Assembly: GCA_016124445.1 (NCBI GenBank)
Contig: WGNR01000019.1
Span: 22,501-86,500, forward strand
Length of the DNA stretch: 64,000 nt
Direction of reading: 5' to 3'
Source of the DNA: a bacterium
GTDB lineage: Bacteria; Planctomycetota; Planctomycetia; Pirellulales; Pirellulaceae
Shown: in pieces, positions 8,185 to 20,800 of the stretch
Numbering within the stretch: the stretch's first letter is position 1
Layout of the letters: every line of letters starts with the position of its first letter
The notes under the pieces: model-generated
What the model was told of the DNA's origin: nothing
The model's database searches: none
Seen by the model: only the letters and a program-made list of their open reading frames with translations
Translations under genes and position numbers: made by a program

Positions 8185-8879
8185 AGGCGTAAATATCGGG
8201 GACATCCCCCAGGTATTCGGGCAGAAAGCTCTTCGACGCTCCTTGACCGGAAGGCTTCTTTAGAGAGATAGCCGGGGGCAGGAGGGCAGATGAACTTTTT
8301 TGCCCTCGGCGCTGGGTAGTGATTCAGTAACCGCGATCATGAATGCAGGCCGTGACCGACTCGACGAGCTATAGAGATGGGCTTGATTGAGTTACTCCAC
8401 CGATTTTCTGAAGCCGAAGTCTCGGACTTACGCACGTGTTAAACGATGAATAATCCAACCGGTCAATAGACGGTAGAACACCCCAATCAGAAAAGAAGAG
8501 ACAAGGTCTGAACCATTGCAAGTTGCCAACCGAAACTCCTGGCTCGTTGGACAATACAGGGTTTCGTTAATTATCCAGCTCATCTGGTTGTTCGATGGCG
8601 AAGGCCGCTGCTCGAACGAATGAATCGGCCGGCCTGGCTACTCGTTCGATTTCTGCTTTTCCGCTGATCAAGTTCAAGAATTTTGCGTGAAGCCTAACCA
8701 GCGCCCACACGTAAACCCTTAGTAATCAAGTCACTTCCTGAAACCCTACAAACAGGATTAATCCAACCTTAAATTGACAATCGGTCAAACCTCCAGTTTA
8801 TTAACCCGCTAAACGGCGGGGGCAATTTTGAGCCAATCAATAACCCGTCTTTAGGGTTATTTTTAGGTGAGAGTTCCCC
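8185..8879. other. Gene-free leader region of the giant gene
   Basis: About 695 bases without a believable gene. The last 120 bases are A+T-rich and hold two hairpins (8805-8820 and 8839-8861) just before the start of the 18-kb gene, so promoter and any leader control probably lie here. Confidence 0.4.
8839..8865 (+). promoter_or_regulatory. Leader hairpin with T tract before giant gene
   Basis: AATAACCC at 8839-8846 pairs perfectly with GGGTTATT at 8854-8861 and is followed by TTT, which looks like a terminator. It ends only about 18 bases before the ATG at 8880, with the AGGTGAG ribosome-binding site (8865-8871) in between. It could act as an attenuator of the costly 18-kb transcript. A second hairpin (CCCGC/GCGGG) lies at 8805-8820. 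Confidence 0.4.
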
Positions 8880-11800
8880 ATGTCCGCGCGGCAGAATTCC
8901 AACTGGCACCATCGTTCTCGTTCACGTTCTGGCAAGCCCCGCAAGAGAATTCGAAAATCAATTCTCGACCAGTTGGAGCGTCGCGAGATGCCCGGTTCGG
9001 CGTTGCCGATCCCGCTTCACCACCTGTCGAGTGCCATTGCGTTCTGTGAAGCGAGCGAGACGCCACCAGAAGAGTGTTTTCGATTCGACGGAGGCAATTC
9101 GAGCGCTGATGTCTCTGCTACCTACTGGCAGCCTACGATTGACATGGTTGCAGCAGACTACACATCGAAAGTGGACCGCAACCACCAAGATGCCACTGAG
9201 TCGGATGGCCCTCTCGCCGATTCGACGTTGCCGCAGGACGAACCAACGCAGCCAGCAAGTCACCTTCAAGCCAAAACGTCCGTCGGCCAATCTGGCGGAG
9301 CACCGAAAGGCGGCGGCGGTGCATCCTCTGGCTCTACGTCTACAAGCTCTGCATCCACTGACTCCACGAGCGGCTCGCCGGATCTTTCCACGCAGAACCC
9401 GGCTACATCTTTGGGGGCCCCTATCGGCCCCGATGCCAGTGGCAATTCTCCTGTGGCCATCTCGAAGACCAACTCCTCTTTCGCTGGTAACGCGGCACCA
9501 TTAGCTGCTGCTTCAACGTCAACCGCTGCCCCGTCCACTTCCAATAGCACGACGGCCAATTCAGCCACACAGTCGAGCCAGGTCGAGAACTTCTATGCCA
9601 TCGATACGGGTGGGCACGCAGTTGCTGTCGAAGCGCAGCTTCCGGCGACACCGGGCCGCGTTACGTGGGAAATCCGTTCGGAATCAGGTGGCTTGCTGGA
9701 CAGTACGACTAGCCTTGAAGTGGACGGACATCACACTGCCGTGTTCGTCAACCAAGATGGTTTCGCAGCTGACGAAGCGTACGATATTCGCGCCTATGCC
9801 GAGGGTGGCCAGGAACTGATTCGAACTGTCGATGCGTCACTCGATCCAGCAGACAGGGTCGATACCGATGCGGACGGTATTACGGACGTTGCAGAGACAA
9901 ACGATGCTGGTTCGACCGCGAACAATCCATCGGTCGCCAGCTTCCCGACATCGGCCAACGGCGCTCGAATCCGACTCGAAACCGAAGGCAACTTTTCCAA
10001 TGTGAGGTACGAGGGCGACCGCAGTGCGACTGCTCCGTATGGACTTTTCTCGTACGAAGTATCGACTGTCGATCCAGGCCAGATTATTCGCGTTGACGTC
10101 GTATTACCTGAGGGAGCCACGCCGCAGAAGTACTACAAGCAACACCCGGAAACCGGGAACCTCACCGAATTCGTTTTCGACGGAACCACCGGCACTCAAA
10201 TCGATGGCAATCGAATCACCTTGCTGCTGCAAGATGGAGGGCGCGGCGACGAAGATGGGTTCGCCAATGGTCACATCGTTGACCCAGGCGGGCCAGGAGG
10301 TGATGTCGTGACCATCGCCGAAGGACCGATCGCCGCGGTAGACTGGCAGTCTTCGCAGTCCGGAGGTACGGACATAGGTTTCGGCACGGTTTCAGTTGAT
10401 CCTTGGAAGATAACGTTGCACGAGGGTGACTCGCTGGTTACCGAGGCCCGATACAACTTTGTCGTCCCGCAAGAGCCGCAGTCTCTCGAAATCAACTTCG
10501 ATGCACAATTCGACGAGTCGGCCTCGCACAAGATTCGTGACGCGGTCGAATTTGCGTTGCTGGATGCCGGGGGCAATCCGATCTTGCCAACGCATGCCGC
10601 TGACCGCGATTCGTTCTTTAACTTGACCGAAGGTTTAGCGGTAGGCCTCGGAACGGGGACAACGTTTGGCGACGACGTGGTCCGGACCGATATCACGATG
10701 CTGCAGCCAGGCGATACGGTGACATTCGTTGCTCGCCTGGTAAACAACGACGAAGACCACGCCACCACATTGACCCTCGGCAACGCTGTAGCGCCGGTAG
10801 CGGTCGACGATGCCTACATGGTCGATGAAGACACATCGCTTGATTGTTCCACAGCGGAAGGCCTCTTGGCGAATGACACTGCTGGAAGTGATCCATTAAT
10901 TGTCGCCGGCCTGGTCGATGCGCCTAGCCATGGTCAGTTGACTCTTAATAGCGATGGCAGCTTCTCTTACGTGCCTGACGCGAACTTCTTCGGTACGGAC
11001 ATGTTCACCTACCGAGCGTCGACCGGCGTCGGACCATCCGAAATCGCCAGCGTCACGGTGACCGTCAACGCAGTCAACGACGCCCCGGTCGGCGGCGATC
11101 AAAGCTTCAGCGTGGCCGAGGACACACCACTTCAGATTGAGGCACCAGGCTTGATGCTTGGATCGAGCGACGTTGAAGGGAGCAGCCTTTCGGTAGTGCT
11201 CACAACATCGGTCGCCAGCGGCTCGCTCGACATCCAGCCAGACGGGTCGTTTCTCTATCAACCACAGCAAGATTTCAATGGCACCGATTCGTTCACCTTT
11301 CAACTGAGCGATGGGGAACTATTGTCTCCCGTCTATACGGCATCGATTACCGTTACCGCAGTCAATGACCTGCCCATCGCAATCGATGATTCCTACTCGA
11401 CGGCTGAGGATACTCCGTTGACCATTTCGCCGCCGGGATTGCTCGCCAACGATAAAGACGCAGACAACGACCCCCTGGTTCCAACGGTGACCATTGCCCC
11501 GGAACATGGAACGGCAACTCTCCAGGCCGATGGTAGTTTCGAGTACATTCCTTTCGAAAACTACAACGGTGCTGACCACTTCTGGTACGTGGTCAATGAC
11601 GGCACTATTGATTCTGTGTCGGCGGAAGTTGTTATCGACATAACGCCCGTCAACGATCCGCCTGTGGGGAAAGACGCCACGTTTGACGTGAACGAAGATA
11701 CGCTGCTGGACGTTCCCCCGGCCGCAGGGCTCCTATTGGGCGCGACCGATATCGATTCAACGGCGCTAAACGTCAAGCTAAAGATCGAGCCCCAGCACGG

Positions 11801-14800
11801 CGATCTTACACTTGTGGCGGATGGTTCTTTCCAGTTTGATCCGGATGCAGATTTCTTCGGGACCGATCAGTTTACCTTTCAAATTGACGACGGAACTGAC
11901 CTGTCGCCGACCTATACTGCCACCATCCATGTCCTCCCGCAAAACGATCCCCCTACGGTACAGGATGCCTCGTTTGATTTAGATGAAGATGTTGCGCTGA
12001 CGGTCGACGCCCCTGGGTTACTGACAAGTGCGACCGATATCGAGAACGATACGTTGCAACTATCGATCACCGATTTGCCGCAGCATGGGCAGCTGACTTA
12101 CGACGCGTCGGGCGGTTTTCAATACACGCCTGATTCTGACTACTTCGGACCCGACTTGTTTACCTTTCAGGTATTCGACGGCACCGACTGGTCCAATCTG
12201 GCCACTGCCACATTGAACGTCGCTTCCGTCAATGACGCCCCTGTGGCAGTAGAAGATTTATATGCCACTACGACCGGCATGCTCCTTTCGATTCCGGAAG
12301 CCATGGGCGTTTTGTCCAACGACAGTGACAAGGAATCGTCCGCGTTAAAGGCAGAACTGGTTACGACCACCGACCACGGAGCGTTGACGTTGGCTGACGA
12401 TGGTTCGTTCAGCTATACGCCCAATGCGAACTTTACCGGTATCGATTCGTTTGTATATCGAGCCCAAGATGCCGATGGGGCCTACTCGGGCTCGACCGAG
12501 GTTCAAATTCAAGTTGGTCCTGCTGCGTTTGCAGTCCCAGGCTCGCCCGACCAGTTGTACGCCGTACAACTCTCCATCGACTCCGTCAACGTCGACGCGA
12601 GTTATCACAATGAATTGGGCATGTACCTCGTTACCGATAGTCAAGGGAATGTGGGAGGCTTGACGCCCGACGAGAACAACGGCTACGCGCTGGCTGCACT
12701 AACCGATCCGTCACGGCAAGTTCTATTCGCGCAACCTACCGACAATGCCGATTTGATCGGTCAAACCTATCAAGTCATCGTGCCAGGCGGTTCCCAACTA
12801 GCATTCTATCTCGCGCAGAACTCGACGACTCAAGAGGTAATCGACCGCCAGACGAACTCCCTCGCAGGCGCCCACGCCTTCTTTAGCTTCAGCGAAGCTA
12901 ATCCAGACGTTGACTCGACCAACGGCAATGAGTTCGAACACTTCCGAGTCAGCAGTTTGCCCGACAACGTCGTCCAATACGAAGTCGAAGACTTCGATGG
13001 TGGTGGTGACCGCGATTACAACGACTTGGCATTCACGGTCTCGACGCAGCTAGTCGCGGTTTCCGGCGGGGTCAAGTTCTACGTTGCCGACAACGGCACC
13101 GATCGAACCTATCTTTACACGGCTGATGGGACTTGGGTTGGCCAGCCCCAAATGTCTGCGGCAAACAGCGACGTGCGTGGAATTACGAGCCTCAGCGATG
13201 GATCGGCACGCTGGACGATCGACGCCAGTGGAGACGTGTTTGTCTATGACGAAGCTGGAGCGGAACAGGGACAATGGACCGTCTCGGGCGTCACCTCGCC
13301 GGAAGGGATCGCCACCGATGGGACCGATCTGTGGATCATTGACGATGCGACGGATGAAGTTCTTTACTTCGCCGGAGCGGCCGCACTCGGCAGTACGGCG
13401 TTTTTGAACGGATCGCATAGCCCCACCAACACGTTCTCCCTCGATTCGGCAAACACTTCTCCGAAAGGAATTGCCAGCGACGGAAATAAGTTGTGGATCG
13501 TCGACGATGCGGCCGACAAGGTGTTCGTCTATTCCGCCGGTGACGGAAGCTATATCGGAAGCTGGAGCCTCGATTCGGCCAACGCCGATGCCAGTGGCAT
13601 CACGCTCGACGCCGATCCCAATTCGACTTCGCTTTGGATCGTCGACAACGTGGATCACCAGGTGTACCACTATGCATCCGCTACGACGGTGACCAGCGGC
13701 AGTTTGTCAGCGGCCGATACCTTCGATCTGGGCATGGGGAACTTTTCTCCCCAGGGAATCGCAGATCCTGGGACAGCTCCGTACGTTCAAAGCCAAACGT
13801 TTTCCATCGTCCATGATCACGCGATCGGAAGTAACTGGGATAACGACGACGATGTTTATCGTCTCTACGCCTGGGATCCGGATGGAAATCCGATAACGCT
13901 ATCGATTTCGACGCCGCCGGCCCATGGCACGGTGTCGTTGAGCGGCAACGACTACGTCTACACGCCGGCATATCATTTCGCCGGCCAAGATTCGTTTTGG
14001 TATACGGCCAACGATGGAACGCTTGAATCCTCGGCAAAGATTACGATTAACGTCGTCAACACGGCTCCTGTCGGTCAGTCGCGAACCTATTCAATCAATC
14101 ATGACACCTCGATTGGAAGCAACTGGGATCGGGGCGATGACTACGACGCGCTGTACGCCTTCGATGCCAACTACGACGCGGTTACGGTGTCGATTTCGAC
14201 ACAGCCGGCACATGGCAGCGTATCGTTAAGCGGCCGCGACTTTACGTACACACCGGCGTACCATTTTTCCGGTCAAGATACTTTTCAATACGTGGTCAGT
14301 GACGGGGTCAGCACTAGTGCTCCTTACACGATCACAATGAACGTGACCAACGGCGTTCCATCTGGCGCTGGCCAGACTGTCTCGGTGACGCATGATCATA
14401 CGCTTGACACGTATGCCGATAACGATGACGACTGGATCGCCCTTTACGGTTCGGATCCCAACGGCGACCCGTTGACCTACTCCATCGCCCAGCAACCGGC
14501 TCACGGCACTGCATCGCTCAACGGCCGAGAATACGTGTATCAACCTGCCGCCGGTTACGTCGGAACCGACTCGTTCACCTATCAGGTCTCTGATGGCATT
14601 TCAACTTCGCCTGAGTACACCATTAGCATTACCGTATTCAACAGCCCTCCGACCGGCGTTGGTCAGACGGTGTCGGTGGCTCATGATCGGATCCTTGATA
14701 CGTATGCCGACAACGATGACGACTGGATCGCCCTTTACGGTTCGGATCCCAACGGCGACTCGCTGACCTACTTCATCGCCCAGCAGCCCGCGCATGGGAG

Positions 14801-17800
14801 TGCGTCGCTTAATGGTCGAGAATATGTTTATCAGCCCGCGCCAGGCTACCTGGGAACCGACTCGTTCACCTATCAAATCTCGGATGGCGTTTCGACGTCC
14901 GCCGCTTACACGATCAATATCACCGTATACAACGACATCCCTGTCGGCAACGATCAGAGTGTTTCGGTGACCAAGAACCGAACGCTTGATACATTTGTCG
15001 ATAATGATGACGACTGGAACGCGATTACCGGTTTCGATCCCAATGGCGACCCGCTAACCTACTTCATCGCCCAGCAGCCCTCCCATGGGAGTGTAGCCCT
15101 CGACGGCCGAGAGTATATCTATCAACCTGATCCAGATTACATTGGGCCTGACTCGTTTACTTATCAGATTTCCGACGGCGTCTCGGTCAGTATTCCGAAC
15201 ACCATCTACATCACCGTCACCAACACGCCGCCGTATGCGGGCAATGATTCGTTCTCAGGAAACTGGTTTTATTGGGCCAGCAACTACCCGGCCCAGGCGA
15301 GCCCCTTCACACTTTTTGGGAACGACGGCGATTTCGATAACGACCCATTCTCGGTAACCATTCTCACCCAGCCGACGCACGGCACCGTAACGCTGAACGA
15401 ACAGAACCTCTATGTTTATGAGCCCGAGGCTGGCTACACCGGAACCGATTCGTTTACCTACAACCTGAGCGACGGGTTTGATATTTCCAACACGGCTACG
15501 GTTACGATCAACGTTACCACCCCCATTGCGATGGGAAACGATGACAGTTTCTCGGTCAATCAGGGTGAGCCTCTTGTCGTTGCGGGGCCCGGGGTCCTAG
15601 CGAACGACATCGGCTATGGCGGTTCGCTTGGGTTATCGCTGATTGAAGATGCCGAACACGGCACGCTTTCACTCGCTTCGGACGGCAGTTTCACCTACAC
15701 CCCGCAGCCTGGCTTCCTGGGAACAGATCGCTTTACCTATCGCCCCGTTGCTGGAACGACCCTTGGCAGTCTGGCCGAGGTAACCATCGATGTCATTCCT
15801 GATCCGCCGGTGATCGGGGATGGAAATTTCGAATCGATTGACGGCGCCGCGATCCTGGGAGATCTGGCGGCGCTGGTACAGCATCAATCGACGCTTCCAT
15901 TGTCCTACGATATCGTTTCCCAACCTCAAAATGGTACGGTCCAGCAACAGGCCGACGGAACGTTTTCCTACTTGCCAAACTCAGGCTTTTATGGCATCGA
16001 CCAGTTCACGTTTACCGTGACCGACGGGTACTCGGTCAGCAACCCGGCGACGGTCACCTTGTCGGCGGTCCACCAGCCAACCGCCGGGTACGATACTTAC
16101 GAAACCGATGCTGATACCACCCTTACCGTTGACGCAGCCAGCGGCGTACTCGCCAACGATCAAGATGGCGACGGCGACGCGCTGAGCGTTACCCTTGTTG
16201 GCGATCCTACCTATGGCACCGTAACCCTTCAGGCCGATGGCGGCTTCAGCTACGTTCCGGCTACAGGGTTCTCTGGCGTCGACAGTTTCCTGTATGTCGT
16301 ATCGGATGGTCGTTTCGATTCACAGCCGATCCCCGTTTTCGTGGAGGTCGGAACGCAAGCCCAGTTGGAAGGGATCGAAGCGAACCCGGCAGCCATGACC
16401 CTCGTCGCCGGGCAAACGGTGCTTGTCAGCGGAAAGACGATTGGAACGGCGGTTCCTACAAGCATCCAAGTCAATGGCACTGAGGTCGAAAGCGTGGACG
16501 CTCAGGGCAACTTCTTCACGAGAGTAGCCGTCAACGCAGGGGTCAATCACTACACCTTCACCGCCTCGCTCGGATCGACGACTGTCGAAACAACGGTGAC
16601 CATCGTCGGAGAAAACAGCGCTCGCGAGATCGATATCAACAATCTGGTCGAAGTCGATGGCAGCATACAAGCCGACTATGGCCAGACCAGTTGGGATGAT
16701 GCGCGGGATCGGCTATGGACGACGTTGTCGCTCGAGAACCTAGGCACATACGATCTCGGTGGACCGCTTCTGGTCGCGGTGAAGAACCTGAGTAGTTCTC
16801 AAGTTCGCGTTCACGCGCCAGACGGCGTCACCAAAGAAGGCTGGGCCTACTTCGATCTGACCGACTACCTTGATGGGGGCGTTCTCGCGCCGGGGGAATC
16901 GTCGCTCGCTCGGGCGATCGCCTTCGACGATCCAGCGGGAACTCCGTTTACGTACGAATTGGTTCTCTTGGGCATGTTGAACCGAGATCCGTACTTCACG
17001 AGCCCTCCGGTTGTAACGGGGCGTATCGGCCAACAATATGCTTACCAGGTCGCTACCGACGACGCGGATGGAGACACCGTATCGCTGAGCTTAAGCGCCG
17101 GCCCTGCCGGAATGGTGCTCGACCCAGCAACCAACCAGCTGACATGGGACTCGCCCGTTGAAGGAACGCACCTGATGCGTTTGGTCGCCAGTGACGGACG
17201 CGGAGGCGAAGCTGAGCAGGTATTTCAGTTGACGGTGGGTAGCGTCGCGGTCAATTCGCCCCCGCTGATTACCTCTTCGGCCGTCGTCACTGCGGTCGTA
17301 GGCGAAGACTATGCATACCCAGTTGTCGCCATCGATCCCGACCTGGACCCACTCAGCTATGAAGCGGTTTCCGGACCGACTGGACTACATTTCTCAGACG
17401 CGGAACTCCAGTGGACTCCAACAGCGACCGACTTGGGAACGCACGATGTCACCATTCGGGTCGACGACGGAAACGGAGGTCAGGCGACCCAGTCGTTCCA
17501 GATTCGCGTCAGCTTGCCAGCCAACAACCGGGCACCGCAGTTCGTTTCCACACCGGGTACGCAGTTCCAGATGACCGGGACCGCGAGCGATCCTTTCGGC
17601 CCGGTCGCACCAGATGCCATCCGGGTCGATCTTCCGCTGGGTGCCCAGTCGCAGCAATCTGTTTCGATTCAGTTGCCTGAGCTCGATCAGCAACTGGGAA
17701 CGGCCGATATCCTTTTCGTGGTGGACGAATCGACTTCGATGGAGGGAGAACATGCCTGGCTTCGTCAGATTGTTACGCAGCTAGATAACACGCTGAACCA

Positions 17801-20800
17801 GCGTGGGATCGAAAACAATCGCTACGGACTGATCGGCTTTGGTTCGTCCTATACTGAGTTCCAGGAAGAAAGCGACGTGCGTTTTTTCACCGTCGGCAAT
17901 GGCCTGTTTGGAAACGCCGCGGAATTCCAGACGGCGGCGGAAGGACTGGTCACCCATGGAATGACCGAAGATGGCTACGATGCAATTGAACGGGCACTCG
18001 CTCAATACCCACTCAGGGAAAATGCCGCACGGCACATCATTCTTATCACGGACGAGGATCGCGACCCTTACGATCCTGCCGCGAATTTCTCGAACACGCT
18101 GGCTCAACTGATTGGTAGCGACATCGAGTTGACGACAGTCGCGGATGTTCAGGTTGGAACCACCGAAGACCCTGCACTCGGCTTGGCCGTTTCGGCGGAC
18201 GGAACATTGATTGTCGAGGATGCCAGCCAACCGGAGGGCTATCGCTATGAGAGCGGCGGACAGGTCACCGGCGGCTCCGGATCCTACGGGGATTACGCGA
18301 ATCTCACCACCGCGGTCAACGGCTGGTCTTGGGATCTGCTCAAGCTGCGCGAGGGAGGTGCGGTTGCCGACATCTTTGGGCAGGCCTTCGCGCTGCAGAC
18401 GGCCCAGGCCATTATCGACCAGGTCGGGATTCAATTGGTTCCCAGCGATCCCGACGCGCCGGTCGAAGTATTAACTTCCCCTTATCCTTCCACCGATCCT
18501 GGTGCGACCTATACGTTTGACGTATCACTGACCGGCGATGGCCAGGGACATGTGTTCGACCTACAGGTGGTCCAATCGAAGGGAGGGAATGTCCTCGGTT
18601 CGATCCCGGTCATTCTCTCGGCCGACTACCTGTACGACTCTTTGGCAGTCGATCCCGACGGGGACGAGGTTACCTACCGTCTGGTATCAGGCCCCGAAGG
18701 AGCGCTGTTCGATCCGCAAACAGGTGACTTGCGCTGGTTGCCTCCCGCTCCGGGGACGTATCTTTTCGAGCTGGAAGCCTCAGACCCATGGGGAGCATCG
18801 ACTCGGCAAACGTTTGAAGTGATCGTGACCGATGGTAGCGGGAACCAGGCTCCACAGCTCGTCACCAGCGCGCTGCCGCCAGCCCAGATCGGAGTCCCCT
18901 ACGAGCAGGTGCTGGAAGCTACCGATCCAGACGGCGACCCGGTGATGTTCTCCTTAGCCGGCGTCGACAATCCAACTGGAATGTCGCTGAATGGTGCGAC
19001 CGGCCGCCTTGCTTGGACACCGCCAGCCAATGCCCCTTCCAGCGTTACCGTGCAGTTGGTTCTCAGCGATGGTCATGGCGGAATCACTCCTGCCTCGCTG
19101 ACACTTGATGTCATCGCTCCCGCGGCGAATCAATCTCCGCACTTTGTTTCGACACCTTCCCAGACCGAATTGAACGTGGGCGATCAATTCACCTACGTTC
19201 CGGTGGCAACCGATTCGGATGGCGATCCACTTCGATTCGATCTTCCGCTGCCAGCGCCTGGCATGACGATCGACCCGCTGACAGGTCGGCTCGACTACGT
19301 TCCCGTTCGAAGCGATGGACAATCGGTCGACGTTGTCGTGCGGGTGACGGACGGCCGCGGCGGTTATGACCTGCAACAATTCACCCTCGATATCAACGCC
19401 CCCAATGCCGCTCCGGTCTTCATCTCCGGGCAGCCCAATGGCCGGTATAGCGGCAGCAGCGATTACTTTTTCTATGCCGATGTGGTCGATCCCGAAGGAG
19501 ACCCGGTTACCTTCTCGCTGTCTGATCAATACCCGACCTACCCCGAACTGGAATTGGTCGACCCGCAGCGAGGCATCGTGCGTTGGCGTCCTAACCTTGC
19601 CACCGACTACAACGAACACTCGATCGGCGTTGTTGCCACTGACGACCGAGGCGGTGTCGCGGTGCAAGAGTGGAGTTTCATCACGCTGCTGGATCCGGCG
19701 ATCAACTATCCGCCGGAAGTGGCAGCATACCCAAGCGAAATGACGGCCGGCGTTGACTTGCCGTTTTACTTTGCCTCACCGGTGTCCGATCCCAATGGTG
19801 ACGAGTTGACTTACACGATTGTCGACGCACCAGTAGGGCTTGTGGTCGATCCATTGACCGGCGCAATCACCTACACACCATCGGTCGATGACCTGGGTAC
19901 GCACCACGTTCAAATCGATGCGGCCAGCGATGGCTTCGATCCCGTGACGATCGAATTCGACCTGAACGTTGACGAAAACTACCAAAACTATCCCCCGCAA
20001 ATCTCAGGTTCCCCAGGAACCGACACGTTCGTAGAAAGTGTCTATCGCGCAAAGTTCACCGCCGCCGATCCCGAGAACCAACCGATCGTCTGGCAGCTGG
20101 TCGATGCCCCGGAAGGTGCCGTCATCAGTTCGAACACGGGTCAGTTTGTCTGGACGCCAACCACCGATCAGTCTGGCACTCATACGGTAACGGTCCGAGC
20201 GAGCGATCTGGCTGGCAATTGGGATGAACTGACCTGGGATGTCAACGTCCATTCGGCGAACCAAGGGCCGAACTTTGCTACCTCGCCTCCCGTTCGGCGC
20301 TTCATCCCAGGGGAACTTTACCAGTACGCGTCCTCCGCGGTTGACCCGGAAGGTTCGCCCCTTCGCTACGAACTCGTCGGAGGCCCCCAAGGAATCGTCA
20401 TCGATCCCGTGAGCGGGTTGGTGCGTTGGATACCGGGCAGCAGTCAGCTCGGAGAACAAACCGTAACCATCGCTGCAATCGATCCGCTGGGCGCGAGGAC
20501 CGAACAAACATTTTCGATCCTGGTAAGCGACGTCGCGGCAAACCATGGACCGCAAATCAACAGCATTCCGTCGCTGGTAACCGACGCACTTCTACCGTAT
20601 CAGTACGCCGTGAATGCGAGTGACCCCGACGGAGATAGCCTGACGGTCACGTTCGACGAACTTCCCACCGGGGCCATTGCCAACGGAAACAACATCGATT
20701 GGACGCCGTCCCTCGGTCAGGTCGGTAGTCAACATGTTCGTTTGCATGTGGAAGACCCCTACGGCAGCATCGCGTACCAAGAGTTCGACATCGTCGTCCG

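Noticed and set aside
10793..16345. Tandem DNA repeat array with about 290-base period
   Set aside because: This is protein-level repetition of cadherin-like domains; apart from the pair at 14411/14702 the DNA copies are diverged.
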